The position numbers and the translations under genes are program-made. Positions 1-8,278 of a DNA stretch of 64,000 nt are shown here, one piece after another. The DNA is from Oscillospiraceae bacterium (GTDB lineage: Bacteria; Bacillota; Clostridia; Oscillospirales; Oscillospiraceae): NCBI GenBank assembly GCA_017429325.1, contig JAFRPC010000055.1, forward strand, positions 1 to 64,000, in the 5' to 3' direction. Within the stretch, counting starts at the first letter, position 1; the number at the start of each line of letters is the position of its first letter. A model generated the notes under the pieces. The model was given only the letters and a program-made list of their open reading frames with translations, ran no database searches and had not been told where the DNA came from.

Positions 1-143
1 ATGGATACATTTTACCACAAAAGTCTTCCCTTTGAAAGTGTCCACGTGACTGGGTTTTCGATCTTTTCCTACTTTTTCCCCGTCATAATCCGGGGTCACC
101 CCTAATGTCGCCGTGTCCATTTTCATGGGTACAGTTTACCTAT
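1..143. other. Possible end of a mobile element at the window edge
   Basis: A 16-base motif, ATGGATACATTTTACC at 1-16, recurs with three changes as ATGGGTACAGTTTACC at 125-140. GTGTCCA occurs at 38-44 and again at 113-119. Paired short repeats of this kind resemble the transposase-binding repeats at insertion-sequence ends, but no transposase is visible because the window starts here. No gene is seen in this stretch. Confidence 0.3.
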
Positions 144-144
144 C

Positions 145-270
145 ACCTAGCCCCTAGCACCTAGCCCCTAGCACCTAGCACCTAGCCCCTAGCACCTAGC
201 ACCTAGCACCTAGCCCCTAGCACCTAGCACCTAGCCCCTAGCACCTAGCTCCTAGCACCTAGCACCTAAT
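145..270. repeat. Heptamer tandem array, (A/C)CCTAGC, about 18 units
   Basis: Seventeen full 7-base units, mostly ACCTAGC or CCCTAGC, and one degenerate unit run without interruption. The last unit supplies the TAG stop codon of rel on the minus strand (266-268). Every unit contains CTAG. The array sits where a rel terminator would be expected, and no hairpin terminator is visible. Confidence 0.9.
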
Positions 271-2446
271 TCTGCCCCCTCTTGACCTCCACGACGCCGC
301 TGATGGAGCGCAGGCGGCCCATGATGTTTTTGAGCTGCTCCAGGCCCTTGACCTCGAAGGTCACGGTGAACTGGCAGCGGCCCCCGGGCAGGTCCTTGCC
401 GTTGATCTCCTTCATGCGGATCTGCTGGGTGGTGAGGGCGGCGGCCACGTCCAGAAGCAGGCCGTCCCGGTCCTCCGCCAGCACCTCTAAGGTGGTGGGG
501 AAGGGCTTCTCGCCCCCGGTGATCCAGGAGACGTTGACCCAGCGGGCAGCCAGGTCCGGGTTGTTGGCGGACCGGGCGTTGGGGCAGTCCCGGCGGTGAA
601 TGGACACGCCATAACCCTTGGTGATGAAGCCCACGATGTCGTCCCCGGGGACCGGGGTGCAGCAGCGGGAGAACTTGATCATGCAGGTGTCGATGTCCTC
701 CACCTTGACGCCGGAGTTCCCGTGGCGGTCCTGCTGGATGCTCTGGCTGATCTCCAGCACCTTGGTCTCCTTGGGGGCCTCGGCGGAGCGGCTGGCCTTC
801 AGCAGGTCCTCCCGGATCTTGCCCATAGCCTTGACGGCGGTGATGCCGCCGTAGCCGATGGCCGCGTACATGTCGTCCAGGGAGTCGAAGGAGAGCTTCT
901 TCAGCAGCAGGGGCTGGAGCTCCTCGTTCTGGAGCAGGGCCGGGGAGATGTTGATGCGGCGCAGCTCGCCCTCGAAGCTGGCCTTGCCCCGGGCGATGTT
1001 CTCCTCCCGCTTTTCCTTCTTGAACCACTGCTTGATCTTGGACCTGGCCTGATTGGACTTGCAGATGTTGAGCCAGTCCCGGGAGGGGCCCTTGGCGGAC
1101 TTGGAGGTGAGGATCTCCACGATGTCGCCGTTGTGGAGCTGCACGTCGTAGCCCGCGATGCGGTTGTTGATCTTGGCGCCGATCATTGCGTTGCCCACGC
1201 CGGAGTGGATGGCATAGGCAAAGTCGATGGCCGTGGAGCCCGCCGGCAGGGAGATGACCTTGCCCCTGGGGGAGAAGACGAAAACCTCGTCGTCGAACAT
1301 ATCCACCTTGAGGCTGTGGATGTAGTCCTCGGCGTCGGTCTCCTGCTGGTCCTCCAGCAGGCGGCGGATCCACTCGAACTCCTTCCCGTCCCCGCTGTCG
1401 ATGCCCTCCTTGTACTTCCAGTGGGCCGCCACGCCGTACTCGGCGGTCTCGTGCATTTCCCGGGTGCGGATCTGCACCTCGAAGGGGATGCCCTCGTCGC
1501 CGATGACGGTGGTGTGGAGGCTCTGGTACATATTGGGCTTGGGGGTGGAGATATAGTCCTTGAAGCGGCCCGGCACCAGCTTGAACATCTCGTGGATGTG
1601 GCCCAGGACGTTGTAGCAGTCGGAAATGGTCTCCACAATGACCCGGAAGGCGTAGAGGTCATAGAGCTCATCCAGGGTCTTGTGCTGTTCCTTCATCTTG
1701 CGGTAGATGGAATAGACGTGCTTGATGCGGCCCGTGATGGTGCCGGAGATGCCCACGGCGCTCATTCGCTCCCGGATGCGGGTCTGAATGTTCTCCATGA
1801 AGGCTTCGGCCTCGTCGTGGTGCTCATCCAGATAGTCCACCAGCTCCTTGTAGCCCTCGGGGTCCAGATACTGCAGGGCGCTGTCCTCCAGCTCCCACTT
1901 GATCTTCTGCATACCCAGACGGTGGGCCAGGGGGGCGTAGATGTCCATGGTCTCCATGGACTTGGAGACCTGCTTGGCCCGGCTCTGGTACTCCATGGTC
2001 CGCTGGTTGTGGAGCCTATCGCAGATCTTGATGAGCACCACCCGGATGTCCTTGGACATCGCCATGAACATCTTGCGCAGGTTCTCCACCTGTTGCTCCT
2101 CCCGCGTGGAGAACTCCACCCGGGTCAGCTTGGTGACGCCCTCCACCAGCTCGGCCACCGTGCGGCCAAAGAGGCGGGAGATCTCGTCGAAGGAGGCGGA
2201 GGTGTCCTCGATGCAGTCGTGGAGCAGGGCGCCCACGATGGCGTCGGTGTCCAGACCGATCTCCGCCACGATCTCCGCCACGGCCAAGGGGTGGATGATA
2301 TAGGGGGAGCCGTCCTTGCGCTTCTGGTCCCGGTGCTTTTCGTCGGCATAGCGGACCGCCCGCTCCACGGCCTCTAAGTCAGTGTTGGGCGCGTAGGTCC
2401 GGATGGCCCGGAGCATCGACTCATAATGTTGTTCAAAGGTTTCCAT
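266..2446 (-). CDS. rel: Bifunctional (p)ppGpp synthetase/hydrolase, RelA/SpoT family
   Basis: This is a cytosolic alarmone enzyme that makes pppGpp/ppGpp from ATP plus GTP/GDP and also hydrolyses it, driving the stringent response. The 726-residue product has the usual long-RSH order: an N-terminal HD hydrolase domain (LLHDCIEDT carries the HDxxED metal site), a synthetase domain with RFKDYIS and YQSLHT, a TGS domain starting near DDEVFVFSPRG, and a C-terminal ACT domain. RFKD is the RxKD form of the synthetase loop known from bifunctional Rel enzymes. The ATG at 2446 is chosen because AAGGAGGTG lies just upstream; the frame stays open further upstream but has no ribosome site and runs into repeat DNA. 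The gene is transcribed alone, with recJ upstream in the same direction. Confidence 0.96.
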   Translation of the reverse strand: METFEQHYESMLRAIRTYAPNTDLEAVERAVRYADEKHRDQKRKDGSPYIIHPLAVAEIVAEIGLDTDAIVGALLHDCIEDTSASFDEISRLFGRTVAELVEGVTKLTRVEFSTREEQQVENLRKMFMAMSKDIRVVLIKICDRLHNQRTMEYQSRAKQVSKSMETMDIYAPLAHRLGMQKIKWELEDSALQYLDPEGYKELVDYLDEHHDEAEAFMENIQTRIRERMSAVGISGTITGRIKHVYSIYRKMKEQHKTLDELYDLYAFRVIVETISDCYNVLGHIHEMFKLVPGRFKDYISTPKPNMYQSLHTTVIGDEGIPFEVQIRTREMHETAEYGVAAHWKYKEGIDSGDGKEFEWIRRLLEDQQETDAEDYIHSLKVDMFDDEVFVFSPRGKVISLPAGSTAIDFAYAIHSGVGNAMIGAKINNRIAGYDVQLHNGDIVEILTSKSAKGPSRDWLNICKSNQARSKIKQWFKKEKREENIARGKASFEGELRRINISPALLQNEELQPLLLKKLSFDSLDDMYAAIGYGGITAVKAMGKIREDLLKASRSAEAPKETKVLEISQSIQQDRHGNSGVKVEDIDTCMIKFSRCCTPVPGDDIVGFITKGYGVSIHRRDCPNARSANNPDLAARWVNVSWITGGEKPFPTTLEVLAEDRDGLLLDVAAALTTQQIRMKEINGKDLPGGRCQFTVTFEVKGLEQLKNIMGRLRSISGVVEVKRGQN

Positions 2447-2466
2447 AGGGCACCTCCTTCCAAATG

Positions 2467-2768
2467 AAAAGTGAAGAGTGAAGAGTGAAAAGTTGTGGGA
2501 TTCTGCAATTTGCCAATTGCAGAATGAAATGTATCTTGCACTTACAAATCTCACACAGCAACGCTTGTAGGGGTCGCTTTTATCCGCAGGATGGGTGAAT
2601 CGTTCCGATGCGGGCAAACAATTTGCCGCAGGTAATTCCGGCACGGTATCGAAAACATACCAAATTTCAAACTATGCAGACAGCGGAAAGTCAATTATGA
2701 TAATATTTTTAATATCGCAGATATTAAAAATTCCGAAACTCTTCACTCTTCACTTTGCATTCTTCACT
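2467..2768. repeat. Intergenic palindromic repeat element (family shared with 28085-28400)
   Basis: The element is edged by GTGAAGAGTGAAGAG-type and ACTCTTCACTCTTCAC-type inverted repeats. Inside are two hairpins: ATTCTGCAATT with its complement (2500-2525, loop TGCC), and TTTTTAATATC with its complement around GCA (2706-2730). The same two hairpins, with base changes, occur twice in the psuK-psuG gap. About 170 extra bases separate the hairpins here. No gene is seen between 2447 and 2857. Confidence 0.7.
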
Positions 2769-2825
2769 TGTGTCATTCGTGTCTTTCTCGCGATAAATCT
2801 CATTTCAAGTTCTTTGACACTCTGA

Positions 2826-2842
2826 GACAAGCAATGCTTGTC
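2826..2842. terminator. Short palindrome downstream of recJ
   Basis: GACAAGCAATGCTTGTC is a perfect 8-bp inverted repeat around one base, placed 16 bases after the recJ stop on the minus strand. No clear U-run follows, so termination is only possible. Confidence 0.3.
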
Positions 2843-2857
2843 CCTACATGCGGGGAC

Positions 2858-4939
2858 CTACCTGCCGCCATTCCGCAAGGCCCGCAGGCGTTTGACGATG
2901 GGGCTGGCGTCCAGGTCCACCTTGCGGCCGTCGGTGGTGATCTCGATCTGACAGCAGCGCTGGTTGGTCTGGAGCTTGATGAGCCCCTGTTCGGCAAACA
3001 CGTCCAGGCAGATCTTCGTCTTGCTGAGGGTCAGGCTCTCGGCAGCGGTCCGGGCGATCTTCCGGCTCATGCAGGAGAACTCCTCCTGCATCCGGGCGTC
3101 GTGGCTGTTGGCGATGAGATAGCGCCACACCGCCACGAACTCGCTGCGGGAGGGCAGCAGCCGGGCGGCCTCCCGGGGCTCCAGCCGGTTCTCCCGGCTG
3201 AAGCGGAGGTAGAGGGCCCGTTCCCGCTCCGCCTCGCTCCGGAGCTCCCCGCTGAGCCGCAGGTCCACCACGTTGAGCTGGACGCTGCGGCTGCCCCGGA
3301 ACTCGTTGATCTGGGGGGTAAAGGCCACGTCCACGGTATCGCCGGGGCTGATGCCGCTGCGCAGGGCGGTCTGAGAGAAAAAGATGGCCGCCAGATTCTG
3401 TCCGTTCCCGCAGCGCAGGGACAGGCGCAGGTGCTTGCCGCCGCCCACCTCGGTGAGCTGGGTGACGACGGCGTCCTCCACGCAGAACACGGGAATGGGA
3501 CAGCCGGTGCCGCAGGGCTCCAGCTGGGTCAGCGCCTGAATATTCTCCTGGGTCAGCAGAGCTGGGTCCACAGTGCAGTCCACGGCCAGGGCCGTGTCCG
3601 CCTTGCCGGAGGCCTGAAAGGCCTTCGCCAGGGCGGTGATGCCCCGGCGGAAGGCGGGAATGTTCTCCCGGCTGATGGTAAAGCCCGCGGCCAGCTCATG
3701 CCCGCCGAAGCTCTCCAGCAAGCTGGAGAGCCGGGTCAGGGCGGTAAAGAGATTGAAGCCGCCATAGCTCCGGGAGGAGGCCTTGCCCCGGTCCCTATCC
3801 ATGCAAATCAAAAAGGCGGGGCAGTTGTACTCCTCCGACAGGCGGGAGGCCACGATGCCCACCACGCCCTGGTGCCAGGTCTCGCCCGCCAGCACAATGG
3901 CGTCCGGGTGCGGGTCCGGGCCCAGCATGGACACCGCCTGCTGGTAGATGCCCGCCTCCACCCGCTGCCGCTCCCGGTTGAGGCGGCAGAGGCTCTCGGC
4001 CAGCGCGGCAGCCCGCTCCGGGTCCCGGGTCATAAAGAGCTCCAGGGCCAGGTCCACCTGGCCCATGCGTCCCGCCGCGTTGATGCGGGGAGCCAGCAGA
4101 TAGCCCACGGTGGAGGTCGTCACCGGGCCGCCCAGGCAGCCGCACTCCTTCATCAGGGCGGCCAGGCCGGGACGGGCGGGCCGCTCCAGGGCCTTGAGGC
4201 CCTTGACCACCATGGTCCGGACCTCCCCCCGCAGAGGCATCACGTCCGCCACCAGCCCTAAGCAGAGCAGGTCCGAGAAGCGCTCCAGCAGGGCGGCCTG
4301 CTCCCCGCCGATGGCGGCGGCCAGCTGGAAGGCGATGCCCACGCCGGAGAGGTTCGTGTGGGGATAGCTGCAGTCCTCCCGGTGGGGGTCCACCACCGCC
4401 GCGGCCCGGGGCAGCTCGTCCTTGCACTCGTGGTGGTCGGTGATGACCAGGTCCATGCCCAGCCCGCGGCAGAGCTCCGCCTCCCCGTTGGCCGTGATGC
4501 CGCAGTCCACGGTGACGATCAGGTTGACCTGCTGCTTGTACAGGTGTCGGATGGCCAGCTCGTTGAGGCCGTAGCCCTCCTCCAGCCGGGCGGGGATGTA
4601 GCTGGTGACGCGGCCTCCCAGGCCCCGCAGAAACTCCGTCAGCAGGGCGGTGGAGGTGATACCGTCCACGTCGTAGTCCCCGAAGACGGCGATATGTTCT
4701 CTTCTCGCCACGGCCAGCCGCACTCGATCCGCCGCGGTCTTCATGTCCTTCATCAGAAACGGGGAGTTCAGGGGTGCGTCGGCCCGCAGATACTCCGCCG
4801 CCGCTTCGGCGCTTCCATAGCCCCGGGCGGAAAGCACTCTGGCGCAGAGGGCCCCATAGCCCGCCTGCTCCAGCTCCCGCACCTGGGCTGCGTCGAAGGA
4901 CGACACATTCCAGGCTCCAAACTTCACGAAAATCCACAT
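2858..4939 (-). CDS. recJ: Single-stranded-DNA-specific exonuclease RecJ
   Basis: RecJ degrades single-stranded DNA 5' to 3' in recombination and mismatch or base-excision repair. The 693-residue product has the DHH phosphoesterase core: DYDVDG at 88-93 (motif I), VDCGIT near 144-149 and DHH at 168-170 (motif III). A DHHA1 domain follows with GGHELAAGF near residue 400, then a C-terminal OB-like region. The metal-binding aspartates and histidines are all present, so the enzyme should be active. The start used is ATG 4939. It has no recognisable ribosome site, and an alternative ATG in another frame overlaps it at 4943. A promoter lies only about 20 bases upstream, which suggests a very short leader. 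Confidence 0.95.
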   Translation of the reverse strand: MWIFVKFGAWNVSSFDAAQVRELEQAGYGALCARVLSARGYGSAEAAAEYLRADAPLNSPFLMKDMKTAADRVRLAVARREHIAVFGDYDVDGITSTALLTEFLRGLGGRVTSYIPARLEEGYGLNELAIRHLYKQQVNLIVTVDCGITANGEAELCRGLGMDLVITDHHECKDELPRAAAVVDPHREDCSYPHTNLSGVGIAFQLAAAIGGEQAALLERFSDLLCLGLVADVMPLRGEVRTMVVKGLKALERPARPGLAALMKECGCLGGPVTTSTVGYLLAPRINAAGRMGQVDLALELFMTRDPERAAALAESLCRLNRERQRVEAGIYQQAVSMLGPDPHPDAIVLAGETWHQGVVGIVASRLSEEYNCPAFLICMDRDRGKASSRSYGGFNLFTALTRLSSLLESFGGHELAAGFTISRENIPAFRRGITALAKAFQASGKADTALAVDCTVDPALLTQENIQALTQLEPCGTGCPIPVFCVEDAVVTQLTEVGGGKHLRLSLRCGNGQNLAAIFFSQTALRSGISPGDTVDVAFTPQINEFRGSRSVQLNVVDLRLSGELRSEAERERALYLRFSRENRLEPREAARLLPSRSEFVAVWRYLIANSHDARMQEEFSCMSRKIARTAAESLTLSKTKICLDVFAEQGLIKLQTNQRCCQIEITTDGRKVDLDASPIVKRLRALRNGGR

Positions 4940-4959
4940 CCATCTGTTTTTTTCTTTTT

Positions 4960-4988
4960 ATTATATCACCCCGGGACAAATTTCACAA
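4960..4988 (-). promoter_or_regulatory. Sigma-A promoter of recJ
   Basis: On the minus strand TTGTGA (4983-4988) is separated by 17 bases from TATAAT (4960-4965). Transcription would start near 4953, leaving a leader of roughly 14 bases before the recJ ATG. Confidence 0.7.
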
Positions 4989-5006
4989 TAGTTTTTTCAC
5001 GCAAAA

Positions 5007-5034
5007 AGCGCCTCCCGCCGCGGCGGGAGACGCT
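5007..5034 (-). terminator. Intrinsic terminator of the permease gene
   Basis: On the minus strand a GC-rich stem (AGCG, one mismatch, CTCCCGCC pairing back) is followed by CTTTTTGCG. It lies 19 bases after the permease stop and just before the recJ promoter. Confidence 0.85.
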
Positions 5035-5052
5035 TTTGGAGCTGTTTTTTCG

Positions 5053-6477
5053 TTACGCTTTCTTCCGGGACAGGATCTTGTTGACCACAATGCCCAGGAT
5101 CAGGGCGCAGGCCACGGTGCGGATCTCCACGGCGCCGATCTTGACGATCAGGCCGCCCACGCCGGTGATGAGGATCACGGAGGCGGTGAAGAGGTTCCGG
5201 TTCTCGTTCAGGTCCACGTTCTGGAGCATCTTCAGGCCTGAGACCGCGATGAAGCCGTAGAGGGCGATGCAGACGCCGCCCATGACGCAGGCGGGAATGG
5301 ACTCTAAGAAGGCGATAAAGGGGGACAGGAAGGAGATCAGGATGCAGAGGACCGCGGCGTACCAGATGGTGACGATGGAGGCATTGCCGGTGATGGCGAC
5401 GCAGCCGATGGACTCGCCGTAGGTGGTGTTGGGGCAGCCGCCGAAGACCGCACCGGCCATGGAGCCGACGCCGTCGCCCAGGAGGGTCCGGTGCAGACCG
5501 GGCTCCTTAAGCAGGTCCTTCTCCACGATGGAGGAGAGGTTCTTGTGGTCAGCCAGGTGTTCGGCGAAGACCACGAAGGCCACGGGCACGTAGGCCGTCA
5601 GCAGGGTGATGAAGTAGACCGCGTTCAACTCGGAGAAGGCGCCCTTGGCCTGGAGGAAGGTGAAGCGGGGCACGGAGAAGAAGGAGGCGAGTTTGACTTC
5701 CTGGAAGCACTGGACAAAGGGCTCAAAGCTGATGACCTTCAGGGCCTCGTTGCCGGAAGCGTTTCCGATGAGATAGAAGATGCAGGCGCAGACGTAGCCC
5801 GCCAGGATGCCTAAGATGAAGGGGATGAGCCGGGCCATCTTCTTGCCGTAGGTGGCGAAGAGCACCGTGGTCAGCAGGGTGATCAGGCCGCAGGCCAGGC
5901 AGACGTAGACGGAGCCTTTGGCAGTCGTCACCACGTTCTCCACAATGGAGGGGATGCCGTTTTTCAGCTCAATGGCGTATTCCATGGTCTGCTCGGTGAC
6001 GCCGCTCTTGAGCAGGTCGGCAATGGCGTTGGGCGCCAGGGACAGACCGATGATGGCCACGGTGGGGCCGATGACTACAGGGGGCATGAGCTTGTTGAGC
6101 CAGTCGGTGCCCAGGGTCTTGGCGAAGATCGCCAGCACCACGTAGACCAGACCCGCCAGCACCGCGCCGAGGATCAAGCCCAGATAGCCCAGGGCCATGG
6201 AGGCCGCGCCGCCGAAGGCCGCGCACATGGAGCCGATGAAGGCGAAGGAGGAGCCCAGGAAGACGGGGCTCTTGGAGCGGGTGAAGAGCAGATAGATAAT
6301 GGTGCCGACGCCGGCGCCGCAGAGGGCCGCAGCGGGGTCCATCTGAGAACCCGTGGCGCCGTTGACCACCGCGGGGACGGCCAGGGTGGCGGCCATGATG
6401 GCCAGCACCTGCTGGAGGGCGAAGACGATGCGCTGGGAGAACTTGGGCTTGTCCTTGATGCCATAGATGAGCTTCAT
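5053..6477 (-). CDS. uraA: Uracil/xanthine permease, NCS2 family
   Basis: This is an integral membrane symporter of the nucleobase-cation-symport-2 family, most likely importing uracil. The 474-residue product is almost wholly hydrophobic with about 14 predicted membrane segments. Family-type stretches are visible, including GGCPNTTYGESIGCVAIT and the C-terminal region with ACVMGGVCIALYG. The start is ATG 6477 with AGAGGAA upstream. The gene stands alone behind its own consensus promoter and a leader containing an intrinsic terminator, so expression is probably attenuated. The UraA/PyrP-like assignment over xanthine is by general resemblance; substrate specificity cannot be read from the sequence. 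Confidence 0.9.
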   Translation of the reverse strand: MKLIYGIKDKPKFSQRIVFALQQVLAIMAATLAVPAVVNGATGSQMDPAAALCGAGVGTIIYLLFTRSKSPVFLGSSFAFIGSMCAAFGGAASMALGYLGLILGAVLAGLVYVVLAIFAKTLGTDWLNKLMPPVVIGPTVAIIGLSLAPNAIADLLKSGVTEQTMEYAIELKNGIPSIVENVVTTAKGSVYVCLACGLITLLTTVLFATYGKKMARLIPFILGILAGYVCACIFYLIGNASGNEALKVISFEPFVQCFQEVKLASFFSVPRFTFLQAKGAFSELNAVYFITLLTAYVPVAFVVFAEHLADHKNLSSIVEKDLLKEPGLHRTLLGDGVGSMAGAVFGGCPNTTYGESIGCVAITGNASIVTIWYAAVLCILISFLSPFIAFLESIPACVMGGVCIALYGFIAVSGLKMLQNVDLNENRNLFTASVILITGVGGLIVKIGAVEIRTVACALILGIVVNKILSRKKA

Positions 6478-6553
6478 GGGGGTTCCTCTCTTTCATTTCT
6501 CACCGAAGTGGATTTTTGCCGGGACGGAGGGCTGCGCGGGGGAAAAAGAAAAA

Positions 6554-6639
6554 ACGTACCCTGTCTGTCAGACGGGTACGTATTCAGCGTTTTGAGCGGT
6601 CCTGTCGGCCGTTCTCTCCCGCCTTCAGACTTTTCGCTG
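6554..6639 (-). promoter_or_regulatory. Leader with upstream fold and intrinsic terminator: probable attenuator of the permease
   Basis: Reading the minus strand from the predicted start near 6636, CAGCG (6635-6639) can pair with CGCTG (6585-6589) to enclose about 45 bases. Next comes a perfect stem ACGTACCC/GGGTACGT (6554-6581) followed by TTTTTTC, a textbook terminator lying upstream of the coding region. The fold does not show the PyrR-binding loop consensus or the purine-riboswitch core, so the ligand or regulator is unknown. Confidence 0.65.
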
Positions 6640-6642
6640 GAA

Positions 6643-6671
6643 AGTATACCACGCAAATCCCTTCCTGTCAA
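6643..6671 (-). promoter_or_regulatory. Sigma-A promoter of the permease
   Basis: TTGACA (6666-6671) and TATACT (6643-6648) on the minus strand are separated by exactly 17 bases, a near-consensus vegetative promoter. Confidence 0.85.
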
Positions 6672-6718
6672 GCCCCGGCAGGGCAATTTCCGATTTTTCG
6701 TGTTCCTGCAAAAAATCA

Positions 6719-6747
6719 TTGCCAAGCGCACCGCGAGTTGCTATAAT
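6719..6747 (+). promoter_or_regulatory. Sigma-A promoter of malQ-greA
   Basis: TTGCCA (6719-6724), a 17-base spacer and TATAAT (6742-6747) lie 44 bases before the malQ start codon. It is divergent from the permease promoter. Confidence 0.8.
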
Positions 6748-6790
6748 ATAAAGAAGAACCTGCAACATACAAATAACGAGGTGAAGGCAA

Positions 6791-8278
6791 ATGAAACGCG
6801 AAAGCGGCATTCTACTGCACATCTCCTCCCTGCCCACCAAATACGGCATCGGCACCCTGGGCGAGGAGGCCTATCGGTTCGTGGACTTCCTGAAGGCGGC
6901 GGGCCAGCGCTACTGGCAGCTCCTGCCCATCGGCCCCACCAGCTACGGCGACAGCCCCTATCAGAGCAGCTCCATCTACGCCGGAAACCCCTATTTTATC
7001 GACATCGACACCCTGCTGGAGGAGGGCGTTTTAGAGCCCGAGGACCTGGAGGGCGCCTTCTGGGGCGAGCCGGGCCGGGTGGACTACGCCGCCCTCTACT
7101 ACTACCGGACGCCTCTGCTGGAGCGGGCCTGGCGCCGGGGCCGGGAGCCGCGCAAGACTGAGTTCGCCGCCTTCCGGGCCGCCAATCCCTGGGTGGAGGA
7201 CTACGCCCTCTTTATGGCCCTGAAGCAGAAGTTCGGGATGCTGCCCTGGAGCCAGTGGCCCGAGAAGGCCGCCGCCCGGGACCCCGAGGCCCTGGAGCGC
7301 TACCGGGAGGAGCTGAAGGACGACATCGCCTGTTACGCCTTCGCCCAGTACCTCTTCTATGAGCAGTGGGACCGCTTCTTCGCCTACGCAAAGGAGCAGG
7401 GCATCAAGATCATCGGCGACATCCCCATCTATGTCACGATGGACTCCTGCGACGTGTGGATGCACCCCGAGCTCTTCCAGCTGGACGAGGCCCGCTGTCC
7501 CACCGGCGTGGCGGGCTGCCCGCCCGACGGCTTCTCGGAGGACGGTCAGCTCTGGGGCAATCCCCTCTACGACTGGCCGAAGCATGAGCAGACCGGCTTC
7601 GCCTGGTGGCAGGAGCGGGTGCGGGCCTCCGCCCGCTTCTTCGACGTAATCCGCATCGACCACTTCCGGGGCCTGGAGAGCTACTGGGCCGTGCCCTACG
7701 GGGACGAGACCGCCCGAAACGGCCAGTGGATCAAGGGCCCCGGCATGAAGCTGGTCACGGCCCTGCGGGAGGGCGTCCCCGAGGTGGACTTCATCGCCGA
7801 GGACCTGGGCTACCAGACCCCCGAGGTGGAGCAGCTTCTGAAGGACTCCGGCTTCCCCGGCATGAAGGTCCTGGAGTTCGCCTTCTACGGCGAGAACGGC
7901 GACTATCTGCCCCACAACCACGTGGTCAACTGCATCTGCTACACCGGCACCCACGACAATCTGACCCTGGCCCAATGGCTGGACGAGGAATCCGAGGAGA
8001 CCGTGGGCAAGGCCGTCAAGTACTTAGGCCTGAGCAAGGACGAGGGCTACATCCGGGGCATGATCCGGGGCGGCATGAGCTCCGTGGCCCGGCTTTTTGT
8101 GGCACAGCTCCAGGACTGGCTGGAGTTAGGCGCCGAAGCCCGGATGAACGCCCCCGGCGAGCTGAGCCCCAAGAACTGGAGCTGGCGGCTGACGGAGCTC
8201 CCCGGCCCGGAGCTGGCCGCCGAAATTCTGGAAATGACCCAACGCTACGCGAGAACAGGAGAACCGACCCATGCATGA
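6791..8278 (+). CDS. malQ: 4-alpha-glucanotransferase (amylomaltase), GH77
   Basis: This enzyme transfers 1,4-alpha-glucan segments between maltodextrins in cytosolic maltose/glycogen metabolism. The 495-residue protein has the usual length for short GH77 enzymes. It shows VIRIDHFRGLESYWAVP (the RIDHFRG nucleophile aspartate motif), AEDLG with the acid/base glutamate region, and GTHDN near the C terminus. ATG 6791 is preceded by GAGGTG. The last 8 bases overlap the start of greA, so the two genes form an operon. No other starch or glycogen genes are adjacent. Confidence 0.95.
   Translation: MKRESGILLHISSLPTKYGIGTLGEEAYRFVDFLKAAGQRYWQLLPIGPTSYGDSPYQSSSIYAGNPYFIDIDTLLEEGVLEPEDLEGAFWGEPGRVDYAALYYYRTPLLERAWRRGREPRKTEFAAFRAANPWVEDYALFMALKQKFGMLPWSQWPEKAAARDPEALERYREELKDDIACYAFAQYLFYEQWDRFFAYAKEQGIKIIGDIPIYVTMDSCDVWMHPELFQLDEARCPTGVAGCPPDGFSEDGQLWGNPLYDWPKHEQTGFAWWQERVRASARFFDVIRIDHFRGLESYWAVPYGDETARNGQWIKGPGMKLVTALREGVPEVDFIAEDLGYQTPEVEQLLKDSGFPGMKVLEFAFYGENGDYLPHNHVVNCICYTGTHDNLTLAQWLDEESEETVGKAVKYLGLSKDEGYIRGMIRGGMSSVARLFVAQLQDWLELGAEARMNAPGELSPKNWSWRLTELPGPELAAEILEMTQRYARTGEPTHA

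Noticed and set aside
145..270. Heptamer array as a CRISPR or origin iteron cluster
   Set aside because: Units are 7 bases with no spacers, no replication gene or DnaA box is adjacent, and it directly abuts a coding stop.
596..2377. 593-codon open frame on the plus strand opposite rel
   Set aside because: It is the antisense of a clear RelA/SpoT gene, leucine/valine/glycine-biased as expected for a GC-rich shadow, and has no ribosome site or family match.
2768..4261. 497-codon open frame opposite recJ
   Set aside because: Antisense shadow of recJ; composition is alanine/glycine/glutamine-rich and no domain is visible.
6554..6671. Permease leader as a PyrR site or purine riboswitch
   Set aside because: Neither the PyrR hairpin-loop consensus nor the purine aptamer junction sequences are present; only a generic attenuator call is justified.
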